DNA of 13,985 bases from positions 1 through 13,985 of the forward strand of contig JAFYML010000116.1 of NCBI GenBank assembly GCA_017556595.1, written 5' to 3'. The notes beneath the pieces are model-generated. The model did not search any database, was not told the origin of the DNA, and saw nothing but the letters and a program-made list of their open reading frames with translations. The DNA is from Bacteroides sp. (GTDB taxonomy: Bacteria; Bacteroidota; Bacteroidia; Bacteroidales; Bacteroidaceae). The position numbers and the translations under genes are program-made. Positions 7,233 through 13,082 of the stretch are shown piece by piece. Position 1 is the stretch's first letter; every line of letters begins with the position of its first letter.

Positions 7233-8158
7233 AATGCTGCTTGTGATACCCTGAGTTTAATCATTTCGCGTGGAACGGAATTTTGTATCTCTTTTATAAT
7301 TGTATTTAATAAGGTGTGGCGAATGTAGTTTTTGTTGGTCATCATAATGAGTTGTCGGGTAGGGATGGGTACGGCAAAGGGGCGTACCAATCTTTTTTGT
7401 GTTTCGCTCATTTGCATTACGGCCAATTCGGGAATAAACGTAACGCCACGGCCACTTTCCACCATGCGCATAAATGTTTCCATGCTTCCCAATCGGTAGG
7501 TTAATTGACTATTCTGTGCCGGCTTCAGTTGGCAGAAGCGCACTAATTGGTCGCGGAAGCAATGGCCTTCGTCAAGCAACCATAGCTGATTGCTTGTTGC
7601 TAAGTCGGTAGTGCGTATTTTTTCGTTTTCGTAAAGCGGATCTTCTTCGGCAACGTAGGCATAATATTGTTCGTAGAAGAGGTGGTTCACGGTGTATTCT
7701 TCAAAATCGGGCATGTTGGCCAAGATACCGCCATCTATTTCGCCGGTAAGTAGGGCCTGCTTAATTTCGAAGGTCTTCATTTCGCTGACACGAATATCCA
7801 ATTTGGGGAATTTCTTTTCCAGGGCGGGAAAGAATCTTGGTAGCAAATAGGGAGCAATGGTGGGGAGAATACCCAATCGGAATATACCGCTTACTTCCTG
7901 ACGTGCCTCTTCGATGAGGCTTTTTATGCGGTCGGCTTGATTCAGCACTTCGCGGGCTTGTTCAATGACTTGTTGACCAATGGGCGTAATACCAATGGGT
8001 TGACGATTGCGTTCGAATATCTTCGTACCCAATTCTTCTTCCAGTTTTTGAATCATTGCGCTCAACGTGGGTTGTGTCACGTTGCATTGCTCAGCCGCTT
8101 TGCCAAAATGGCGTTGTTGTGCCAAAGCCAAGATGTATTCCAATTGTTGCAGAGTCAT
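7229..8158 (-). CDS. oxyR: peroxide-sensing LysR-family regulator OxyR
   Basis: OxyR is a cytoplasmic transcription factor activated by H2O2 through an intramolecular disulfide. The 309-residue protein has the LysR N-terminal winged helix (about 1-60, with FGKAAEQCNVTQPTLSAMIQKLEEELG) and a substrate-binding-like sensor domain (about 90-300). The diagnostic stretch LLDEGHCFRDQLVRFC holds Cys200 and Cys209, with the nine-residue spacing of E. coli Cys199/Cys208 and the same GHC-RDQ context, so redox sensing is very likely. It lies between its presumed targets: ahpC 160 nt downstream in the same direction, dps divergent upstream. An OxyR-like site covers its own -7 box, suggesting autorepression. 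No terminator is seen between oxyR and ahpC. Confidence 0.96.
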   Translation of the reverse strand: MTLQQLEYILALAQQRHFGKAAEQCNVTQPTLSAMIQKLEEELGTKIFERNRQPIGITPIGQQVIEQAREVLNQADRIKSLIEEARQEVSGIFRLGILPTIAPYLLPRFFPALEKKFPKLDIRVSEMKTFEIKQALLTGEIDGGILANMPDFEEYTVNHLFYEQYYAYVAEEDPLYENEKIRTTDLATSNQLWLLDEGHCFRDQLVRFCQLKPAQNSQLTYRLGSMETFMRMVESGRGVTFIPELAVMQMSETQKRLVRPFAVPIPTRQLIMMTNKNYIRHTLLNTIIKEIQNSVPREMIKLRVSQAAL

Positions 8159-8170
8159 ACGAATAGGTTT

Positions 8171-8206
8171 ATAGATTTTGTCTATGCAAAGATAGAAATT
8201 ATCTGT
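8171..8206. promoter_or_regulatory. putative OxyR operator shared by oxyR and dps
   Basis: ATAG-N7-CTAT (8171-8185, perfect) is followed after 6 bp by ATAG-N7-CTGT (8192-8206, 7 of 8 matches), with centres 21 bp apart. This closely follows the E. coli OxyR consensus of four ATAG/CTAT words in major grooves on one face of the helix. The site covers the oxyR -7 box (8194-8187) and abuts the dps -33 region. It could therefore repress oxyR and activate dps. Binding is inferred. Confidence 0.7.
8187..8194 (-). promoter_or_regulatory. oxyR promoter -7 box (TATCTTTG)
   Basis: A perfect TAnnTTTG box on the minus strand, 28 nt before the oxyR ATG. No clear -33 TTTG is seen. The box lies wholly inside the paired OxyR-like site, so bound OxyR would block it. 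Confidence 0.6.
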
Positions 8207-8236
8207 TGGAAACCATTCATTTGCCCCATATCTTTG
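8206..8236 (+). promoter_or_regulatory. dps promoter
   Basis: TATCTTTG (8229-8236) is a perfect -7 box, with TTG at 8206-8208 lying 20 nt upstream in the -33 place. Transcription would start near 8243, leaving a leader of about 38 nt that is A-rich (8241-8280). The OxyR-like site ends at the -33 element. Confidence 0.65.
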
Positions 8237-8280
8237 CTGCAGAAAAAGAAAAAATATTAACCCTTTAAATAGATTGAATC

Positions 8281-8769
8281 ATGAAGACATTAAATTTTTT
8301 GAATTTGAACGAGAACAGCGTAGCTAACGTAGTAGCAGCATTGAATCCTTTGTTGGCCGATTTCCAAGTATTCTACACCAACCTTCGTGGTTTCCATTGG
8401 GAAATTAAAGGACGCGGATTCTTTATCCTACATAGCAAGTTTGAAGAACTTTATGACGATGTAGCTGCTAAAGTGGATGAACTGGCAGAACGCATTCTTA
8501 TGTTGGGTGGTACTCCGGAAAGCAAATATAGTGAATACTTGAAACAAGCGCGTATAAAAGAGGTTTCGGGTGTGAGTTGTGGTCATGAAGCTATTGAGAA
8601 TATCCTCGATACTTACAAGCACTTTATTGCCGAAGAACGTAAATTGATTGATGTGGCCAACGAAGCTAATGATGTAGTTACAGCAGATATGTTGACCGGT
8701 TACTTGAAAGAGCAAGAGAAACTGGTGTGGATGCTGACTGCTTTCAATACCAAAAGTTGCGAGAAATAG
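8281..8769 (+). CDS. dps: Dps-family DNA-binding/ferritin-like protein
   Basis: Dps forms a 12-subunit shell that oxidises and stores Fe2+ using H2O2, limiting Fenton damage, and may bind DNA. The 162-residue protein has the ferroxidase pattern in GFHWEIKG, LHSKFEELYDD and VDELAERI. His39, His51, Asp66 and Glu70 align with E. coli His51, His63, Asp78 and Glu82, with the same spacing. Length is typical. The N-terminus (MKTLNFLNLNENS) lacks a lysine-rich tail, so DNA binding is not assured. It is divergent from oxyR, has its own promoter next to an OxyR-like site, and ends with a strong terminator, so it forms a single-gene unit. Confidence 0.95.
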   Translation: MKTLNFLNLNENSVANVVAALNPLLADFQVFYTNLRGFHWEIKGRGFFILHSKFEELYDDVAAKVDELAERILMLGGTPESKYSEYLKQARIKEVSGVSCGHEAIENILDTYKHFIAEERKLIDVANEANDVVTADMLTGYLKEQEKLVWMLTAFNTKSCEK

Positions 8770-8791
8770 TAAATAAATTCTGATTTTGCTT

Positions 8792-8830
8792 GGCGGTGTG
8801 CGGTTCATTTGCACACCGCCTTTTTTATTT
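8792..8830 (+). terminator. dps intrinsic terminator
   Basis: GGCGGTGTGC (8792-8801) pairs perfectly with GCACACCGCC (8811-8820) around a 9-nt loop, followed at once by TTTTTTATTT. This is a strong Rho-independent terminator 22 nt after the dps stop. Confidence 0.9.
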
Positions 8831-8887
8831 TTGGAGGGATATGTCGTTAAATATCCTTAATTAGATAATCAGCTCTTACTTTTCTGC

Positions 8888-8895
8888 TATTTTTG
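8888..8895 (+). promoter_or_regulatory. -7 box before the DUF2752 gene (TATTTTTG)
   Basis: This matches TAnnTTTG 18 nt before the ATG at 8914. No clear -33 word is present. It sits between the dps terminator and the next gene, where a promoter is expected, and it overlaps an in-frame TTG at 8893, arguing against that codon as a start. Confidence 0.5.
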
Positions 8896-8913
8896 CTTAA
8901 AAGTTTGTACTCG

Positions 8914-9270
8914 ATGAAGATACGGATAGTTTATTTGTTGCTGGGTATCCTTTTGTTATGCCTATTGGCATTGCCTATTGGCGAGCAATGGATGCTTCCT
9001 TGCCTATTTCATAAGTTTACGGGGTGGGATTGTCCCTTGTGTGGTGGGCAGCGTATGGTTCGTGCCTTACTACATGCCGACTTTCCCGCAGCTTTCGCTT
9101 ACAATCCTTTCTTGTTGTGTAGCCTGCCGCTTTTTGCTATTTGGTTGCTTAGGTACGTAAAGCCATCGCTTATTAAAAACAATCCTTTTTTGTCCAAATT
9201 GTGTAGCGACCGAATCTTTTTTCTCTATTTATTTGTTGCTTTGCTATGGGGGATATGGAGAAATCTTTAA
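8914..9270 (+). CDS. DUF2752 family small membrane protein
   Basis: This 118-residue inner-membrane protein has about three hydrophobic segments (roughly 5-22, 64-82 and 100-115). It carries the DUF2752 signature CPLCGGQR (C40, C43, R47), preceded by a hydrophobic segment and followed by RALLHADFPAAFAYNPF, as the family usually shows. The biochemical role of DUF2752 is unknown; the CPxCG pair might bind metal or form a disulfide, which is conjecture. I chose the ATG at 8914 because the earlier in-frame TTG at 8893 lies in the -7 box. The next gene, another membrane protein, begins 34 nt after the stop, so they are probably co-expressed. Confidence 0.75.
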   Translation: MKIRIVYLLLGILLLCLLALPIGEQWMLPCLFHKFTGWDCPLCGGQRMVRALLHADFPAAFAYNPFLLCSLPLFAIWLLRYVKPSLIKNNPFLSKLCSDRIFFLYLFVALLWGIWRNL

Positions 9271-9275
9271 CTTTG
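9268..9275 (+). promoter_or_regulatory. possible -7 box before the 9305 gene (TAACTTTG)
   Basis: TAACTTTG fits TAnnTTTG and overlaps the DUF2752 stop codon, 29 nt before the next ATG. A TTTG at 9240-9243 is 24 nt upstream, longer than the usual 19-21, so the promoter is uncertain. The downstream gene may also be read from the DUF2752 promoter. Confidence 0.35.
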
Positions 9276-9304
9276 CATAAAATAACCATTAAATATTTAT
9301 CATT

Positions 9305-10057
9305 ATGGAAAATCAACAACCGCAATTTAGTGTAGGTCTTGTGCTTGACAAGGCATGGGAATTGACGAAAAAGCATTTCCCCGTATTTTTGTTACTAACG
9401 ATTTTAGGCTATATCATTGGGGGTATATTTCAATATGCTTATTATGGTCCTTATCTCGAACTTGCATTGAGCAATCTCGATACCACTATTACGGAAGATG
9501 AGTGGATGAATATGATGGTGGCAAATGGCGAAATTTGGAATTGGGTTGGCAAGCTATCTTTAGCCGGTATTTTTGTCTTTTTGGTTAATAATTATTTGGC
9601 GGTAGTGGGTGGCCGAATGTTGCACGCGGCTGTTTATGACGAAAGAGTGGATATGAGTGCCGAGTTTAAAAATGCTCGCCACACTTTCTTGTTCTATCTT
9701 GGCACTTGGATTGTATATTTGGTGATTGTAACAATCGGTTCGTTCCTTTGCATTTTGCCAGGTATCTTTTTGGCTGTTCGCCTTATGTTTGCTCCGATGA
9801 TTGCCATTAATCATCCCGAATTAACGTTTAGCGAAGCCTTTACACGCTCTTGGCAAATGACTAAAGGATATTTCTGGCAAATGATTGGTTTGTATCTTCT
9901 TGTGATATTGATTAATATTTTGGGTCTTATCTGTTGTTGTGTAGGTTATCTGTTGACAATGGTCATTACCTATATGATGTACGGATATGCTTATAAGTTG
10001 TTATATCCGGTTGAAGAAAACATACCTTTGGAAGAACCGATAGAAGTTACTGAATAA
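9305..10057 (+). CDS. polytopic membrane protein, UPF0259/DUF975-like
   Basis: This 250-residue integral membrane protein has about five or six hydrophobic segments (near 22-45, 82-105, 128-150, 152-165 and 192-232). The segment from LPGIFLAVRLMFAPMIAINH to SEAFTRSWQMTKGYFWQ resembles the conserved core of the YciC/UPF0259 and DUF975-like membrane families, in which a PGI/L-x-x-x-R membrane turn precedes an amphipathic helix. No catalytic motif is visible and the function is unknown. Start and stop are clear: the ATG follows an A/T-rich leader, and the TAA (10055-10057) lies just before a bidirectional terminator. It probably works or is expressed with the DUF2752 protein upstream. Confidence 0.75.
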   Translation: MENQQPQFSVGLVLDKAWELTKKHFPVFLLLTILGYIIGGIFQYAYYGPYLELALSNLDTTITEDEWMNMMVANGEIWNWVGKLSLAGIFVFLVNNYLAVVGGRMLHAAVYDERVDMSAEFKNARHTFLFYLGTWIVYLVIVTIGSFLCILPGIFLAVRLMFAPMIAINHPELTFSEAFTRSWQMTKGYFWQMIGLYLLVILINILGLICCCVGYLLTMVITYMMYGYAYKLLYPVEENIPLEEPIEVTE

Positions 10058-10060
10058 ATA

Positions 10061-10086
10061 AAAAGGGGTGCAATCGCACCCCTTTT
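10061..10086. terminator. bidirectional intrinsic terminator
   Basis: AAAAGGGGTGC (10061-10071) and GCACCCCTTTT (10076-10086) are perfect inverted repeats around the loop AATC, with A and T tracts at the two ends. It can stop rightward transcription of the membrane-protein genes and leftward transcription of the DEAD-box helicase, whose stop is at 10100. Confidence 0.9.
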
Positions 10087-10099
10087 CGTTTGTTTGTAA

Positions 10100-11998
10100 C
10101 TATCTCTTTTTTCCATTCTTCAGTGGTTTTGCCCATCCATCTTCGTTGAAGTCGGGTTCGGGACCTTTCAGCCATTTGCTATTTTCGGGCGCAAAGAACT
10201 GTTTCCAATCATCCTTTCGGCCGCGTGGCTTGGTGTAGCCACGTTCTTCGCGTGTGGGCTTCTTTGTTCTTGCTGCTTTGGGCTCTTTTACCTCCCTTGT
10301 AGCTTCTTTATATTCTTTTCTCTTTTGAGGTTTAGCAAAATCTTGTTCTGCCTTTTTCTTAGGTTTCTCTTCTCCTTTCTCTTCCGAAAGTTCTACAACA
10401 ACCTTGCGACCGCGGAAATTGGCATTTTTCAGTGCTTTTACCACGAGTTTGGCATCCTCTTCGCGTACTTCGAAGAAAGAGAAGTTTTGCATTAAGTCTA
10501 TGCGGCCGGTTTCTACACGTTTGCGTGTGTGCTGATTCAGCAAGTCGAGTACATCGTATGGACGGAAATTATCTTTCTTTCCAAGGTTGATGAACAAGCG
10601 TGCAAATCCCTTTTCAGCCTTGCGGCTACGGCCTTTTTTGCCCTTTTCATCGTTGCTTTCTTTCTTTCCGGTATCGGTTTTAATCTCTTCGCGGTCGCGG
10701 TAATAATCAAGGAAACGGTTGAATTCCAACGATACAATTCGTTTGATAAGGTCCTCTTTCGATAGCCATTCCAATTTGCGATACACATCGTGCATGAATT
10801 CGCTGATTTCCTCTTCGTTTACCTTTACCTTTTCCAATTCATCAATCACTTTGAAGAGTTGCTTTTGGCAGATTTGTTGGCTGGTGGGGATGGTGCCCAT
10901 TTCGAATTGTTTGCCAATGATTTTTTCTATTTGGCGCATCTTTCCCTTCTCGCGTAGGTTGATGATGGAGATAGAGGTACCCGTCTTTCCGGCACGGCCG
11001 GTACGTCCGCTTCGGTGGGTATAGCTTTCTGTATCGTCGGGTAGGCCGTAGTTAATGACATGTGTCAAGTCGTCCACATCAAGACCACGTGCTGCTACGT
11101 CGGTAGCAACGAGCAGTTGCAAGTTGCGGATGCGGAACTTCTGCATCACCGCATCGCGTTGTGCTTGACTCAGTTCTCCGTGCAGGGTGTCGGCATTATA
11201 GCCCTCTTGCATCAGCTTGTCGGCAATTTCCTGTGTCTCTTTGCGTGTGCGGCAGAAGATGATGGCATAGATGTCGGGATAGTAATCCACCACTCGCTTC
11301 AATGCTTCGTATTTATCTTTTGCTTGTACGCAATAGGCGCGATGCTTTACGTTGGCGGTACTTTCGTTCTTACGGCCGATGGTTACCTCTTTGGCATTGC
11401 GTAGGTAGTTCTTCGCAATGGCGGCTATTTCGGGGCTCATCGTAGCACTGAACATCAGCGTGTTGCGTTGCTCGGGCACTTGCTCCAAAATGGCGTTGAT
11501 GCTATCGGTGAATCCCATATTCAGCATCTCGTCAGCTTCGTCCATCACCACGTTTTCGATGGTGGCTAACGAAACGGTTTTGCGCTCCATTAGGTCAATC
11601 AATCGTCCGGGGGTAGCTACAATGATGTGAACACCTCGTTTCAAAGCGCGTATTTGGCTTTCAATGCTGCTTCCACCATAAACGGGAAGTACGCGAAGGT
11701 CGTCGATATACTTGGAGTAATCGTTCAGGTCACCGGCAATTTGCAAGCAGAGTTCGCGGGTGGGGCAGAGGATGAGTGATTGTGGGTGGCGTTGCTTCAC
11801 GTCCACCTTTTGTAGTAGGGGCAAGCCAAAGGCGGCTGTCTTGCCGGTGCCGGTTTGTGCCAAGGCTACTACATCGTTATTTTCTCCTAACAGGTATGGG
11901 ATGACGGCTTCTTGTACCGGCATGGGTTGCTCATAGCCCATCTCGCTGATGGCTTGGCAAATGGCGGGCGATACGCCCAATTCTTCGAAACTGTTCAC
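10100..11998 (-). CDS. DEAD-box ATP-dependent RNA helicase (DeaD/CsdA-like, DbpA-type RNA-binding domain)
   Basis: This cytoplasmic RNA helicase probably acts in ribosome assembly, RNA decay or cold adaptation. From a GTG start at 11998 it has 632 residues. Motifs in order are the Q motif region (FEELGVSP to PMPVQ), Walker A AQTGTGKT (47-54), PTREL, DEAD (153-156), SAT (184-186), ATDVAARGLD and HRSGRTGRAG (328-337). A linker is followed by a DbpA/CsdA-type RRM-fold domain (about 465-538, ARLFINLGKKDNF to GRKVVVEL) and a lysine/arginine-rich tail to the end. An upstream in-frame ATG (12043) lies on the far side of the -7 box and cannot be on the main transcript. GTG gives an N-terminus (MNSFEELGVSP) that fits the family. 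It is a single-gene unit. Confidence 0.93.
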   Translation of the reverse strand: MNSFEELGVSPAICQAISEMGYEQPMPVQEAVIPYLLGENNDVVALAQTGTGKTAAFGLPLLQKVDVKQRHPQSLILCPTRELCLQIAGDLNDYSKYIDDLRVLPVYGGSSIESQIRALKRGVHIIVATPGRLIDLMERKTVSLATIENVVMDEADEMLNMGFTDSINAILEQVPEQRNTLMFSATMSPEIAAIAKNYLRNAKEVTIGRKNESTANVKHRAYCVQAKDKYEALKRVVDYYPDIYAIIFCRTRKETQEIADKLMQEGYNADTLHGELSQAQRDAVMQKFRIRNLQLLVATDVAARGLDVDDLTHVINYGLPDDTESYTHRSGRTGRAGKTGTSISIINLREKGKMRQIEKIIGKQFEMGTIPTSQQICQKQLFKVIDELEKVKVNEEEISEFMHDVYRKLEWLSKEDLIKRIVSLEFNRFLDYYRDREEIKTDTGKKESNDEKGKKGRSRKAEKGFARLFINLGKKDNFRPYDVLDLLNQHTRKRVETGRIDLMQNFSFFEVREEDAKLVVKALKNANFRGRKVVVELSEEKGEEKPKKKAEQDFAKPQKRKEYKEATREVKEPKAARTKKPTREERGYTKPRGRKDDWKQFFAPENSKWLKGPEPDFNEDGWAKPLKNGKKR

Positions 11999-12029
11999 GT
12001 TCTGATTGTTGCTTTTTTGATTTCGGGTG

Positions 12030-12060
12030 CAAAGATAGTGCAAGCCGAGAGGAGGACAAA
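12030..12060 (-). promoter_or_regulatory. helicase promoter, full Bacteroidetes consensus
   Basis: On the minus strand TTTG (12060-12057), 19 nt, then TATCTTTG (12037-12030) is an exact match to the -33/-7 consensus TTTG-N19-21-TAnnTTTG. The -7 box ends 31 nt before the GTG at 11998. This is the best promoter in the window and it decides the helicase start. Confidence 0.8.
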
Positions 12061-12106
12061 ATAAATTTATTTATTTTTCATTCCGAGGTGCCGCCTATCT
12101 TATAAT

Positions 12107-12132
12107 AAAAGGCCGCGTATTAGCGGCCTTTT
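12107..12132 (-). terminator. intrinsic terminator after the beta-barrel gene
   Basis: AAAAGGCCGC (12107-12116) and GCGGCCTTTT (12123-12132) form a perfect 10-bp stem with a 6-nt loop. Minus-strand transcripts leaving the 12197 gene would reach it 64 nt after the stop and meet a T tract. It separates that unit from the helicase promoter at 12060-12030. Confidence 0.85.
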
Positions 12133-12196
12133 ACCTTGAGTTCAAAACTTTATATGATGAATTAATTTGCATTTGCAAGTTGAATTCGCCATTGAT

Positions 12197-12757
12197 TTAA
12201 AATGACCAACCAAAACTTATATATGGGTAGAAGAATGTTCTGGCCAATCCACACTTACCATAACTGAATGATGGCGTAAATCCGGTGCGAAATACGAATC
12301 CTTTAGGTCGTTGATAACGATAACCTATGTTCCCGAAAAAGAAATACCCAAAACGAGTATCCTTGTTAAAATGCGTTTCAAACTTTCCTTCCGGATGCTC
12401 TGGCGATGGTTCGTAATAATATGCCAATTCCTCTTTTATGCGATACACACCAATGCTTGTACCTACTCCAAGTTCCAATTTACTATTTTTCTTTCCCAAA
12501 AGATAGTTCATTTCCAATGGTATGCCTACACCCTTTATGGTTGTTTCTTCAAAGAAGGAATCAGAGTTGCCATAACCGAATCCAATACCTATACGATAAC
12601 CCCATCCCGAATTCCCGTGGAGTCGGGTATCATAGTTTATGCCTATGGTATTTTGCGCACCGAGTGCTTCTACTGAAATATTACGGACTTTATCTTGAGC
12701 TATTGCTCCAAGAGTAGTACATAAAAGTGCTAATAGAATAATTGTTCTCTTTGTCAT
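12197..12757 (-). CDS. outer-membrane beta-barrel family protein, function unknown
   Basis: This 186-residue exported protein has a clear signal peptide (MTKRTIILLALLCTTLGAIA, cleavage probably after residue 20). The rest alternates short, Gly- and aromatic-rich strands (GWGYRIGIGFGYG, LELGVGTSIGVY, FGYFFFGNIGYRY, FVFRTGFTPSFSYG). It ends in the aromatic YISFGWSF, a C-terminal signature typical of barrel proteins recognised by the BAM machinery. An eight-stranded porin-like or OmpA-like small barrel is the likeliest fold. I cannot assign a ligand or an activity. It starts 6 nt after the stop of the small lipoprotein gene and ends before a strong terminator, so it is the last gene of the cluster. 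Confidence 0.7.
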   Translation of the reverse strand: MTKRTIILLALLCTTLGAIAQDKVRNISVEALGAQNTIGINYDTRLHGNSGWGYRIGIGFGYGNSDSFFEETTIKGVGIPLEMNYLLGKKNSKLELGVGTSIGVYRIKEELAYYYEPSPEHPEGKFETHFNKDTRFGYFFFGNIGYRYQRPKGFVFRTGFTPSFSYGKCGLARTFFYPYISFGWSF

Positions 12758-12763
12758 TTGCGT

Positions 12764-13042
12764 TTAATATTTGTCATTGTTTATATCTATATTCTCTTTA
12801 CGTGCTAATGAATCTAAAGCATCTTGCAACTTCTTTTTCTTCAAATCCTTTCGAGTTTCAATAACTTCTCCTGCATTTATAAAATATGGTTCAGAGTCGT
12901 TCTTTCTAACAAAGACTTGTGTGTCGGTCTTTGGGTCGACAATCGATTCCATAAATAATTCTTTCATCGTTTGACAAGATGTTAAGAACAGAAGTATCGC
13001 TACCCCGAAAATCTTTTTTCTTGAAAGTAATAATTTGTGCAT
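12764..13042 (-). CDS. small predicted lipoprotein, function unknown
   Basis: This 92-residue protein has a lipoprotein signal: basic start (MHKLLLSRKK), hydrophobic core, and lipobox LTSC with the lipidated Cys at residue 23. The mature part (about 70 residues) is polar, with a Lys-rich helix (RKDLKKKKLQDALDSLARKE) near the end. No acidic surface-export pattern directly follows the Cys, so the lipoprotein may stay in the periplasm-facing leaflet. I do not recognise a family. It lies 40 nt after the thioredoxin-like gene and 6 nt before the barrel gene, all in one direction, which suggests one transcript and a shared envelope role. Confidence 0.7.
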   Translation of the reverse strand: MHKLLLSRKKIFGVAILLFLTSCQTMKELFMESIVDPKTDTQVFVRKNDSEPYFINAGEVIETRKDLKKKKLQDALDSLARKENIDINNDKY

Positions 13043-13082
13043 TTTATCACTAAATGTTCTATTTTGCGACCTTTTACTATCT

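Noticed and set aside
8893..8913. TTG start for the DUF2752 gene
   Set aside because: The codon overlaps the -7 box at 8888-8895, so it would not be inside the transcript.
11060..11404. 114-codon plus-strand frame opposite the helicase
   Set aside because: Complement shadow of conserved helicase motifs, with no supporting signals.
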